Shown: one piece after another, positions 7,088 to 14,566 of the stretch
Layout of the letters: the number at the start of each line of letters is the position of its first letter
Numbering within the stretch: the first letter of the stretch is position 1
Source of the DNA: UBA6772 sp965183875
GTDB lineage: Bacteria > Bacteroidota > Bacteroidia > Flavobacteriales > UBA7430
DNA: 17,036 nt
NCBI GenBank assembly: GCA_965183875.1
Contig: CBCYMK010000024.1
Span: 1-17,036 of the forward strand
Direction: 5' to 3'
Translations under genes and position numbers: made by a program
Notes under the pieces: generated by a model
Seen by the model: the letters and a program-made list of their open reading frames with translations, nothing else
Database searches by the model: none
What the model was told of the DNA's origin: nothing

Positions 7088-7960
7088 TTATAGAACATAC
7101 TTTACTGCTAACTGTGCTGTATGGTATGGATAATCATGAAGAGCTATTTGCTGACTAATAGATAACTGCAAAGAATTCCATTTTCTCACTAATTTCAAAG
7201 AATACAATAAGGGTTGATCTCCATTACCTAAATAACCTTTAAATCCTCTTATATCGTTTTGCAAACAATAGTCTTTATAGTGCAACTGGAAAGTTGCGGC
7301 AGCTAAAATAGCATCGTTTTGACGGTTATTTACCATATAGGTTTGCCAAACATATAAACCCATTAACAAACCGGCATCAATTTTAAAGTCAGCATTTATT
7401 ATTTTTTCAGAATGATACGAAAGGTCAAAATAATAAGCAGGGCTATCAGTATATCGTGCATTTCTAAACTGTGAGCCAGAAGCCGTCTTCAAACCAATAT
7501 TAAAAAGTAATTCAGCCCTATCATTTTCATATAATAAGGCATTCATTTCTACCAACAAATCACCTGAAGCATACCCTTTAGGGTACTGATCTCTAGCAAA
7601 TCGGGCATTCCTAATGGTAGTATCCATTTCAAAATACTCAATAGGATTCATAGACAAGCGCAAAGAGGCTTTCTCTCCTAGAGGGTAGGAAAACCGGCTG
7701 AGGAAATCCCAACTTTTTTCTCCTGGATTAGTATGATTATTAAAACTGAGATCTAATTCTTTTTTAGAGTTTTTACGTTCTGCAAAAGGAATAGGAAAAG
7801 CATTAGGTCCCATAAAATTTGGCGCTACTACTAAGTACGAGGACCAATGCGTATTGCCATCCCACTGATGAGCATTGTTCCACCATGAAAAATCTTGCGC
7901 TATTACACTCAATGGAAAACTAAAAGCTAAAAGGAAATATTTCCAACTACAACCTCGCAT
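7088..7960 (-). CDS. Probable outer-membrane beta-barrel protein, function unknown
   Basis: This 290-residue protein has an N-terminal signal peptide: basic start MRGCSWK, hydrophobic YFLLAFSFPLSVIA, likely cleavage before or after the Gln at 22. The mature part has alternating polar and hydrophobic strands rich in Tyr, Trp and Phe (for example FDLSYHSEKI, LLYSLKLVRKW, TAQLAVKYVL at the C-terminus), typical of a small outer-membrane barrel. I do not recognise a named family. The gene starts 34 bp inside the end of the upstream M16 peptidase gene, in another frame, so it is probably translationally coupled. It is last in the three-gene minus-strand operon, which hints at a cell-envelope role for the peptidase pair. 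No other in-frame ATG lies before residue 50, so the start is firm. Confidence 0.8.
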   Translation of the reverse strand: MRGCSWKYFLLAFSFPLSVIAQDFSWWNNAHQWDGNTHWSSYLVVAPNFMGPNAFPIPFAERKNSKKELDLSFNNHTNPGEKSWDFLSRFSYPLGEKASLRLSMNPIEYFEMDTTIRNARFARDQYPKGYASGDLLVEMNALLYENDRAELLFNIGLKTASGSQFRNARYTDSPAYYFDLSYHSEKIINADFKIDAGLLMGLYVWQTYMVNNRQNDAILAAATFQLHYKDYCLQNDIRGFKGYLGNGDQPLLYSLKLVRKWNSLQLSISQQIALHDYPYHTAQLAVKYVL

Positions 7961-9207
7961 AAATCTTCTTCTTTTAAATATTTAACGGCTAAATTTCTTA
8001 AAGATACAGCATCCAAAGAATTGAGCATTTTTTGATACGAATCGTAAAACTCAAATCCTATATGATGGATATGCATATTTTTTAATAAAGTAGCCTGAGC
8101 AAAAGGTCCATCAGCAGAGGTTAAAATCTGCCCCATTATATAATTCTTCACTAAGGCTAACTCCTCTACGGGAATTAAATCTTCTCGTAGACGCTTTAAT
8201 TCCTTATAAATTTCAACTAAAGCCAGTTCTGTGCTCTCTCCTTTAACCTCGGTAGAAATACTAAAGAAACCGCTTTCTTCTTGCTGTACACACATGGCAC
8301 CTATACCGTAGGTAAGACCTTTATCTTCTCTGATATTACTCATTAATCGAGAACCAAAATAACCACCCAACACCACCGAAAGGTATTTAAATTCGTGGTA
8401 ATCTTTATGTTGGGAGTTAAAACAAACACGCCCTATTCTAATAGCAGATTGCAAAGCTCCTTCTTTGGTTATATGAATTTTATCGGCACTGGTTTTTGCA
8501 GAATACAACTCTATAGAAGAGGAGTTTTTCACCTCCCAATCGCCCAATAATTCGTTTAATAGTAGTTGTGCTTTTACAGGAATTGCTCCTGCTAAATAAA
8601 TCTTTAAGGCAGCTTGCTTATAATGTAAATCGTGAAATTGAATTAAATCGTCTCTAGTGATTTTATCAAAATCTGATAATACAGCCGAAGCACCGTAAGA
8701 GTGATCATTAAACAAATGTCCGAAGAAGGCATTTCTAGCTTTAAACTCTACCTTTTCGGAGCTAATAACAAAACCCTGCTTACGTTGCTCAATCAATAAA
8801 TCAAAATCCTCTTTAGGAAAAGAAGCATTTTTAATGGCATCTATAAATATTGGCACTACAATATCGAAGTACTTATTGAGTGTATACAAACTCACTACTG
8901 CCCTATCTGGACTAATATCTAAATGTGTATAAGCACCGTAGAAATCAATTTTTTCGTGAATTTCTTCAGCCGTTTTATTTAGGGTTCCTTCTAATAACAT
9001 GGCGTTACACATGGTTGCTTGTAAGGGCTTAGACTGCAACTTCGAGCCTGCTTCAAACACAAATTCTAAGCGGCATAAATCTTGTCCACCACCATCCATA
9101 GTATACACATTTACACCATTATTCAATGTAAAAGTAGCCGCATCCAAAAACTGAGGCATGCTAATATCTTTATACTCTAAGTCTATAGTTCTATCTAACA
9201 TTTTCAT
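7927..9207 (-). CDS. M16 family peptidase, non-catalytic (R/Y) subunit
   Basis: This 426-residue member of the M16 (pitrilysin/insulinase) family is of the beta-like, non-catalytic type. The position of the zinc motif HxxEH is replaced by CNAMLLEGT (67-75), so no zinc site forms. The substrate-binding R/Y motif is present as FGSRLMSNIREDKGLTYG with Arg293 and Tyr300. It therefore should pair with the catalytic subunit encoded directly upstream, forming the heterodimeric clam-shell protease known from Sphingomonas and from mitochondrial processing peptidase. No signal peptide is visible in either partner, so the complex is probably cytoplasmic unless exported otherwise. The start codon ATG at 9207 abuts the stop codon of the upstream gene with no gap; ATG at 9201 is an alternative. 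Confidence 0.92.
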   Translation of the reverse strand: MKMLDRTIDLEYKDISMPQFLDAATFTLNNGVNVYTMDGGGQDLCRLEFVFEAGSKLQSKPLQATMCNAMLLEGTLNKTAEEIHEKIDFYGAYTHLDISPDRAVVSLYTLNKYFDIVVPIFIDAIKNASFPKEDFDLLIEQRKQGFVISSEKVEFKARNAFFGHLFNDHSYGASAVLSDFDKITRDDLIQFHDLHYKQAALKIYLAGAIPVKAQLLLNELLGDWEVKNSSSIELYSAKTSADKIHITKEGALQSAIRIGRVCFNSQHKDYHEFKYLSVVLGGYFGSRLMSNIREDKGLTYGIGAMCVQQEESGFFSISTEVKGESTELALVEIYKELKRLREDLIPVEELALVKNYIMGQILTSADGPFAQATLLKNMHIHHIGFEFYDSYQKMLNSLDAVSLRNLAVKYLKEEDLCEVVVGNISF

Positions 9208-10443
9208 TTATTTGGCGTGGTAATATAAAGTATTGGAATTCTCTTGTCTAAACAGATCTTTAGCAATTTCCCTAATCAAATTTGGATTTACAGCATCGTA
9301 AAGTTCCAACTGCTTATTCACTAAGTTAGCATCTCCTATTAGTTCTGAAGTAGCTAAATTCATTGCTTTATTAAGCACATTTAACTCTGAAAACATATGC
9401 GCAGAAATGACTTTATTCTTCACTTTGGTGAGTTCTTCTTGAGAAACTAAAATAGTTTTTAATTTTTCTGTCTCTGCATCTATTCCTGCTTCAGCTTGCT
9501 CCATGGTAACACCATCGGCTAACTTACCACCGAAGTAGAATAAACCTTCATCTAAGTCGCCACCAATAAATGCATCTATATCGGTAAATAGCTTCTGCTC
9601 TTTTACCAAACTCTTATATAACCTTGAAGAATTCCCTCTAGACAATACATCGGAAATTAGGTCTGTCGCAAAGTAATTCGGGTCTTTACGTGCACACATA
9701 TGAAAAGCTTTGTAGATAATATCTACAGGTACCTCACGCTCTACAGTAAGTGTACGAGCCTGTTCCTGACGAGGCTCTTTTGGTAAATTCCTTTTAGATA
9801 CATCTCTGCGCTCTATAGGAGCAAACCATTTCTCAGAAAGCCTTTTCACCTCTTCAAGTTCCACATCACCAGCAACAACCAAAATTGCATTGTTGGGTGC
9901 ATAGTGTTTATAAAAGAATGCTTTCACCTCTTCCATAGTAGCCTCTTCAATATGAGAAACCTCTTTCCCTATTGTTGCCCACTGATAGGGGTGTTTTTTA
10001 TAAGCTAAAGGTCTTAATAATAGATGAACATCTCCATAGGGTTGGTTGAGGTAGTTTTGTTTAAACTCCTCAATTACTACCTGACGTTGAACCTCTAAAC
10101 TTTTGGGTGTAAAAGCTAAACTCAACATCCTATCAGACTCCAACCTAAAGGCTTGTTCTAAATTGTCTTTAGGCAGTGTTATATAGTAATTTGTAATATC
10201 GTTAGAAGTAAAGGCATTGTTTTGCCCTCCTGATTTTTCTACCACCTCGTCGTAGTCAGCTATATTTACAGAACCACCGAACATAAGATGCTCGAACAAA
10301 TGTGCAAAACCTGTTCTTGAAGGATCTTCATCTCTAGCACCTACATCGTAGAGTAAATTAAAGGCTACTATAGGTGTACTCTTATCTTGATGAACAATAA
10401 CTTTTAAGCCATTGTCTAATACAAATCGTTCGAAATTTATCAT
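9208..10443 (-). CDS. M16 family zinc metallopeptidase, catalytic subunit
   Basis: This 411-residue protein carries the inverted zinc motif HLFEH (His48, Glu51, His52), with the distal Glu ligand at 125 or 126 in QVVIEEFKQNY, the expected spacing. FAHLFEHLMFGG and NNAFTSNDITNYY (75-87) are hallmarks of the family. The C-terminal half lacks the full R/Y motif of the partner, matching an alpha-type subunit. It degrades or processes oligopeptides together with the downstream non-catalytic subunit. There is no signal peptide. It is the first gene of the operon that runs through the barrel gene at 7088. The ATG at 10443 begins MINFERFVLDNGLKVIV, typical of the family. Confidence 0.95.
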   Translation of the reverse strand: MINFERFVLDNGLKVIVHQDKSTPIVAFNLLYDVGARDEDPSRTGFAHLFEHLMFGGSVNIADYDEVVEKSGGQNNAFTSNDITNYYITLPKDNLEQAFRLESDRMLSLAFTPKSLEVQRQVVIEEFKQNYLNQPYGDVHLLLRPLAYKKHPYQWATIGKEVSHIEEATMEEVKAFFYKHYAPNNAILVVAGDVELEEVKRLSEKWFAPIERRDVSKRNLPKEPRQEQARTLTVEREVPVDIIYKAFHMCARKDPNYFATDLISDVLSRGNSSRLYKSLVKEQKLFTDIDAFIGGDLDEGLFYFGGKLADGVTMEQAEAGIDAETEKLKTILVSQEELTKVKNKVISAHMFSELNVLNKAMNLATSELIGDANLVNKQLELYDAVNPNLIREIAKDLFRQENSNTLYYHAK

Positions 10444-10469
10444 CTATGCTTTCTAAATTTAAATAAGCA

Positions 10470-10502
10470 GAAAGTTATACTCTCTTTTTTAAGCCCTACA
10501 AA
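10470..10502 (-). promoter_or_regulatory. Weak candidate promoter of the M16 operon
   Basis: On the minus strand TTTG (10502-10499), a 19-bp spacer and TATAACTTTC (10479-10470) appear; the second element only loosely fits TAnnTTTG. It lies in the 154-bp divergent region between the M16 operon and the methyltransferase gene. Confidence 0.25.
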
Positions 10503-10597
10503 AGAACAATATTTTGATTGTTAGAGCCTCATTTTCACAGATAAAAAAGCAGCAATATTTAATACTAAGCTATGGAGAATCTTTGTTTCTTTGATGT

Positions 10598-11191
10598 ATG
10601 GAATTAAGCAGTGAAATTTGGAACAAGAGATACCTCAATAATGAGATTGGATGGGATATAGGTTTTGCCTCCACCCCGCTAAAAACTTATTTCGATACGA
10701 TAGAAAATAAAGAGCTTAAAATCCTTATCCCTGGTTGTGGCAACGCCTACGAGGCAGAATATTTAATCGAAAAAGGATTTAAAAATGTGTACTTAATCGA
10801 TTGGGCACAAGAGGCATTGGATAATTTCAAAAATCGAAATTCTAAGTTTCCTACAGAAAACCTTATTTGCGGAGACTTTTTCGAACATTCAGAAAACTAC
10901 GATCTTATAATAGAACAAACTTTTTTTTGTGCAATTAATCCAGTCCTCAGAGAAAAGTATATAATCAAAATGAAAGAGTTACTAAATGATAAAGGCCTAT
11001 TAGTGGGTTTATTATTCAACGATAAACTCTATTCCAACAGGCCACCTTTTGGTGGTAAGAAAAGTGAATACTTAGAACTATTCAATAAGTATTTTAAAAA
11101 TGTACGCATGGAAAAAGCGTATAACTCTATAGCTCCTCGAAAAGGAAGGGAGCTTTTTATTCGGGTTTCAAGCAGAGAAAAACAAGCTTAA
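10598..11191 (+). CDS. TPMT-family SAM-dependent methyltransferase
   Basis: This 197-residue class I methyltransferase belongs to the thiopurine S-methyltransferase (TPMT) family. It has the family start WNKRYLNNEIGWDIGFASTP (8-27), SAM motif I KILIPGCGNAYEA (41-53), the acidic residue of motif II in YLIDWAQEAL (Asp68) and the DLIIEQTFFCAINP block (102-115). Members methylate thiol, selenium or tellurium compounds; the natural substrate here is unknown. It is divergent from the M16 operon, and 93 bp separate its stop from the transketolase start, where a separate promoter is seen, so it is probably monocistronic. The ATG at 10598 sits directly before the conserved tryptophan motif. Confidence 0.92.
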   Translation: MELSSEIWNKRYLNNEIGWDIGFASTPLKTYFDTIENKELKILIPGCGNAYEAEYLIEKGFKNVYLIDWAQEALDNFKNRNSKFPTENLICGDFFEHSENYDLIIEQTFFCAINPVLREKYIIKMKELLNDKGLLVGLLFNDKLYSNRPPFGGKKSEYLELFNKYFKNVRMEKAYNSIAPRKGRELFIRVSSREKQA

Positions 11192-11232
11192 AACTGCGAA
11201 ACGAAAACCCCAAAGTATTTCATAAAATATAG

Positions 11233-11263
11233 TTTTATAGCGCATCATTTTATTGTATTTTTG
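11233..11263 (+). promoter_or_regulatory. Candidate promoter of the transketolase genes
   Basis: TATTTTTG (11256-11263) is a full match to TAnnTTTG. The -33 position 19 bp upstream reads TTTT (11233-11236), one base off TTTG. Transcription would start near 11270, so the TTG at 11261 cannot be the translation start and the ATG at 11285 is supported. Confidence 0.55.
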
Positions 11264-11284
11264 CAACGAAAATTTACATACCCC

Positions 11285-12130
11285 ATGGCAAACATTAGCA
11301 AACTTCAACAAACCGTAAGTCAAGTACGCAGAGACATTGTACGTATGGTTCATGCAAACAACTCTGGCCACCCAGGTGGATCTTTAGGTTGTGCAGAATA
11401 CCTAGTAGCATTGTACTTTGAGACAATGAAACACGACACCAACTTTAAAATGGACGGTAAAGGCGAAGATATATTCTTCCTTTCTAACGGGCATATATCT
11501 CCTGTATTTTACAGTGTGTTGGCACGTTCAGGATATTTTGATGTTGCTGAATTGGCAACTTTTCGTAAGATAAATTCACGTTTACAAGGTCACCCAACCA
11601 CACACGAAGGATTACCTGGTGTGCGTATGGCTTCGGGTTCTTTAGGACAAGGAATGTCTAATGCTTTAGGTGCTGCAGAAACGAAGAAGTTGAATGGAGA
11701 CGATCGTATCGTTTACTCTCTTCACGGTGATGGGGAACTACAAGAAGGACAAATTTGGGAAGCTGCCATGTATGCTTCAGCAAAGAAAGTAGACAACCTT
11801 ATTTGTGCTGTAGATTTAAACGGACAGCAAATTGACGGTAGTACCGAAGAAGTACTCGATATGGGTAGTTTAGAAGCTAAGTTTACAGCTTTTGGATTTG
11901 ATGTATTGGTAGAAAAGCAAGGAAACGACATGGCATCTGTTGTGGCTGCTTTGGAAGAAGCAAAAACGAGAACCGGAAAAGGAAAACCAGTTTGTATTTT
12001 ACTATATACCGAAATGGGGAATGGAGTAGATTATATGATGGGATCTCATAAGTGGCACGGTGTGGCACCTAACGATGAGGAACTTGCCAATGCCTTAGCT
12101 CAAAACGAAGAAACTTTAGGAGACTACTAA
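11285..12130 (+). CDS. Transketolase, N-terminal (TPP-binding) subunit
   Basis: This 281-residue subunit corresponds to the pyrophosphate-binding half of transketolase, which is split over two genes in many Bacteroidota. Visible are SGHPGGSLG (27-35), the substrate-contact region LSNGHISPVFYSVLA (66-80), GHPTTHEGLPGV, GSLGQGMSNALG (118-129) and the TPP signature starting GDGELQEGQIWEA (148-160) and ending at Asn179 in DLNGQQ. It moves two-carbon ketol units between sugar phosphates in the non-oxidative pentose phosphate pathway, in the cytoplasm, and is active only with the second subunit encoded 13 bp downstream. The ATG at 11285 (MANISKLQQ) is chosen over the upstream TTG at 11261, which lies in the promoter. 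Confidence 0.96.
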   Translation: MANISKLQQTVSQVRRDIVRMVHANNSGHPGGSLGCAEYLVALYFETMKHDTNFKMDGKGEDIFFLSNGHISPVFYSVLARSGYFDVAELATFRKINSRLQGHPTTHEGLPGVRMASGSLGQGMSNALGAAETKKLNGDDRIVYSLHGDGELQEGQIWEAAMYASAKKVDNLICAVDLNGQQIDGSTEEVLDMGSLEAKFTAFGFDVLVEKQGNDMASVVAALEEAKTRTGKGKPVCILLYTEMGNGVDYMMGSHKWHGVAPNDEELANALAQNEETLGDY

Positions 12131-12143
12131 AAAGCCAAATCAG

Positions 12144-13097
12144 ATGAAAAAATTTCCATATACAGAAACAAAAGATACCCGTTCGGGATTTGGTGCAGGT
12201 TTAGTTGAAGCCGCTCGTAAAAACCCTGAAGTTGTTGGTTTATGTGCCGACCTTACCGGTTCGTTAAAAATGAATGCTTTTGAGGATGAATTCCCAGAGC
12301 GTTTTTTCCAAGTAGGAATTTCTGAAGCCAATATGATGAGTATGGCAGCAGGGATGACTATTGGAGGAAAGATTCCTTTTACAGGAACTTTTGCCAATTT
12401 CTCTACCTCTAGAGTGTACGATCAAATTCGTCAGTCTATTGCTTATTCTAATAAGAATGTGAAAATATGTGCTTCTCACGCAGGTTTAACCCTAGGTGAA
12501 GATGGTGCTACACACCAAGTATTAGAAGATATAGGGATGATGAAGATGCTTCCAGGAATGGTGGTTATCAACCCATGTGACTACAATCAAACCAAAGCAG
12601 CTACTGTAGCTATTGCAGAATACGAAGGTCCTGTTTACCTGCGTTTTGGTCGACCTAAAATGCCCGTATTTACACCAGCAGACCAAGATTTTAAAATTGG
12701 TGAAGCGGTGATGCTAAACGAAGGAGCTGATGTAACTATTTTAGCTACTGGACACCTAGTATGGGAAGCTATTGAAGCAGGACATATTCTTGCTGAAATG
12801 GGTATAGATGCTGAGGTAATAAATATTCATACGATTAAGCCTTTGGATGCAGAAGCGATCTTAAAGTCTGTAGAAAAAACAGGTTGCGTAGTTACTGCCG
12901 AAGAACACCAAATGAACGGTGGTTTAGGAGATAGCGTAGCACAGTTACTTTCTCGTAAAAACCCTAGCCCTCTAGAAATGGTTGCTGTAAACGACAGTTT
13001 CGGTGAGTCAGGAGTACCGGCACAACTGATGGAGAAATACGGACTTACTCGCACAGATATTGTTAAATCTGTTGAAACAGTACTAAAAAGAAAGTAA
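12144..13097 (+). CDS. Transketolase, C-terminal (pyrimidine-binding) subunit
   Basis: This 317-residue partner subunit carries the pyrimidine-binding and C-terminal domains. The catalytic glutamate that activates TPP is Glu61 in VGISEANMMSMAAGM. Further landmarks are TFANFSTSRVYDQIRQSIAYS, the loop SHAGLTLGEDGATHQ with its conserved His, and EEHQMNGGLGDSVAQLL in the C-terminal domain. Length and motifs match standard Bacteroidota split transketolase. It lies 13 bp after the N-terminal subunit in the same operon and ends at a strong TTCG-loop terminator 16 bp past the stop. Confidence 0.96.
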   Translation: MKKFPYTETKDTRSGFGAGLVEAARKNPEVVGLCADLTGSLKMNAFEDEFPERFFQVGISEANMMSMAAGMTIGGKIPFTGTFANFSTSRVYDQIRQSIAYSNKNVKICASHAGLTLGEDGATHQVLEDIGMMKMLPGMVVINPCDYNQTKAATVAIAEYEGPVYLRFGRPKMPVFTPADQDFKIGEAVMLNEGADVTILATGHLVWEAIEAGHILAEMGIDAEVINIHTIKPLDAEAILKSVEKTGCVVTAEEHQMNGGLGDSVAQLLSRKNPSPLEMVAVNDSFGESGVPAQLMEKYGLTRTDIVKSVETVLKRK

Positions 13098-13112
13098 TCG
13101 TTTACTTTATAT

Positions 13113-13150
13113 GACCAAAAAAAGAGGCTTCGGCCTCTTTTTTTTTGGTC
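13113..13150 (+). terminator. Transketolase operon terminator, copy 1 of a duplicated hairpin
   Basis: GAGGC (13124-13128) and GCCTC (13133-13137) close a TTCG tetraloop. The stem extends through A7/T tract to GACC (13113-13116) and GGTC (13147-13150). The 24 bases at 13124-13147 are identical to 14465-14488, giving a direct repeat on both sides of the lipoprotein gene pair. Confidence 0.93.
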
Positions 13151-13212
13151 CTACTAAAAAGGAGGAGTATATTGCATCTCAAATACGAAAATTGTCAGAA
13201 ATATTGATAAAA

Positions 13213-13740
13213 ATGAGACTCTTACCAATAATTTTATGCTTGATATTAGTAAGCTCTTGTTCGCAGACTTACTACTATTTAAAAACAGATTTTGAGCTAT
13301 CAGAAATAATTTGGAAAACAAACACCAAGAATTATATTCCTATTTTGAAATCTGAGCTGGATAAATCTGTAGTTTTAGCTACCACCCACAGGTTTCTAAA
13401 ACAACAAGAATTATTTAAGCTTAAACAATATTTAAATTCAAATTCATCAGACAATAGCGATGTTATATTAGCAAAAACCATGTATCACATCTATAAATGC
13501 AATTATTCAGAAGCTCAACACGCACTATCAGAAATAAAAGATGGAAAGTACCCACAAATAAAACAACTATTAAATATTGATTTGGAATATGAAATTTCCA
13601 GAACTAATGACAGCGTTAACTTCCAACAAACGCTACAAAAATATCAATACTTATTAGATTCAAACCCCAATAACAACTTATTAAAAAACCTACTATTAAC
13701 CCGTATTAGATACATTAGATACAATTACTCAAATGATTAA
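13213..13740 (+). CDS. Small lipoprotein, function unknown
   Basis: This 175-residue protein has a lipoprotein signal: MRLLPIILCLILVSSC, with the lipobox LVSSC giving lipidated Cys16. The mature part is polar, Lys/Asn/Gln-rich and looks helical, with pairs such as ATTHRFLKQQELFKLKQYL and AKTMYHIYKCNYSEAQHALSEI that resemble TPR-like helical repeats; this is a weak resemblance. No family is recognised. The same frame is open back to 13111, but that would read through the terminator hairpin, so ATG at 13213, placed right before the signal peptide, is the start. Its stop overlaps the start of the next lipoprotein gene by 8 bp. The pair sits between two copies of the same terminator and is more AT-rich than its neighbours, which fits an inserted accessory cassette. 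Confidence 0.78.
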   Translation: MRLLPIILCLILVSSCSQTYYYLKTDFELSEIIWKTNTKNYIPILKSELDKSVVLATTHRFLKQQELFKLKQYLNSNSSDNSDVILAKTMYHIYKCNYSEAQHALSEIKDGKYPQIKQLLNIDLEYEISRTNDSVNFQQTLQKYQYLLDSNPNNNLLKNLLLTRIRYIRYNYSND

Positions 13741-14458
13741 AAAAATAGTCTTTCTACTTACGAGCTCATTATTGTTTCTTTCTTGTTCGCAAACTAAAAT
13801 GTTGACAAGGAGTCTACAAAGTGTTAAAGTACCAATCAGCTATCTTCATGATAGTGATATCATAGAGAATGATAAAATAAAAACAATCGCATTAGACAAT
13901 ATTGACATTCAATTTATTGACTCAACTACTACAGTAACATTAACTAATAGATTAATTCTTCCACTTATTTTTTATTATTACTTCGATCGAAAATATGATA
14001 TCACATTAGGTCAAAATAACTTTGATCAAAAATATAGTGACTTCTTCAAAAGTTCATTTATTACGGAATCTCAACGATCGGGTAAATACACTCTGGTTAA
14101 CTCAAACACAAGTGATTATACACTCGATATATCGATTGATACCATTGATACTAAGTCAAATTATAGGATCATACAATCCCATATGTATTTCGGAGTAATA
14201 TCAATGAGTATTTGGGATGAAAAAAGATCTCCATCAGTCTCTCAACTCGTCCTTAGTGTACGCTTGAAAAATAAAAATGATATAGTCTTTAAAAGAAATT
14301 ATGTATTCGGTAAAACGCAAGAATTATCAATCCCTAAATCAAATAACTCCAAAACTTTGCGCACTGACTTCATGACAAATATGGTAGAATCATTATCACT
14401 CAATACCAAGGGATGTATCGAGATAATAATCGATGATATTAATCGAGAAATTAATTAA
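13733..14458 (+). CDS. Lipoprotein of unknown function, coupled to the preceding one
   Basis: This 241-residue lipoprotein has the signal MIKKIVFLLTSSLLFLSC, with lipobox LFLSC and lipidated Cys18. The mature part has FDQKYSDFFKSSFITESQRSGKYTLV followed by SDYTLDISIDTI. A helix, a 'poorly conserved strand with KYTLV' and then 'DYTLD' is the kind of pattern seen in YajG/LptE-like and ABC-transport auxiliary lipoproteins. That is only a fold-level guess. The start ATG lies in the overlap ATGATTAA with the stop of the preceding gene, indicating translational coupling. The gene ends 6 bp before the second terminator copy. The paired lipoproteins probably act together at the inner face of the outer membrane. 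Confidence 0.8.
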   Translation: MIKKIVFLLTSSLLFLSCSQTKMLTRSLQSVKVPISYLHDSDIIENDKIKTIALDNIDIQFIDSTTTVTLTNRLILPLIFYYYFDRKYDITLGQNNFDQKYSDFFKSSFITESQRSGKYTLVNSNTSDYTLDISIDTIDTKSNYRIIQSHMYFGVISMSIWDEKRSPSVSQLVLSVRLKNKNDIVFKRNYVFGKTQELSIPKSNNSKTLRTDFMTNMVESLSLNTKGCIEIIIDDINREIN

Positions 14459-14464
14459 CCAAAC

Positions 14465-14488
14465 GAGGCTTCGGCCTCTTTTTTTTTG
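14465..14488 (+). terminator. Lipoprotein cassette terminator, copy 2 of the duplicated hairpin
   Basis: GAGGC (14465-14469), TTCG loop and GCCTC (14474-14478) are followed by T9. The 24 bases are identical to 13124-13147. It ends the two-gene lipoprotein transcript 6 bp after the stop codon. Confidence 0.92.
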
Positions 14489-14514
14489 TTAAAAAATACA
14501 TGTCCATTTTTCGG

Positions 14515-14546
14515 TTGCGGTAAAATATACAATTGTTATAAATTGT
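14515..14546 (+). promoter_or_regulatory. Candidate promoter and dyad operator upstream of ada
   Basis: TTG (14515-14517), a 19-bp spacer and TATAAATTG (14537-14545) roughly fit the Bacteroidota promoter. Overlapping it is the perfect dyad ACAATT (14529-14534), 6-bp spacer, AATTGT (14541-14546), 20 bp before the ATG. A dyad over the promoter could bind a dimeric regulator. It does not look like the E. coli Ada box. Confidence 0.3.
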
Positions 14547-14566
14547 GGACTCCAAAACAAGAATGT

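Noticed and set aside
11261..11284. TTG start for the transketolase N-terminal subunit
   Set aside because: It lies within the predicted -7 promoter element, upstream of the likely transcription start.
13111..13212. Longer start for the first lipoprotein
   Set aside because: It would translate the transketolase terminator; the signal peptide begins at 13213.
14486..14566. Longer start for Ada
   Set aside because: It begins inside the terminator T tract; from 14567 the cysteine numbering equals that of E. coli Ada.
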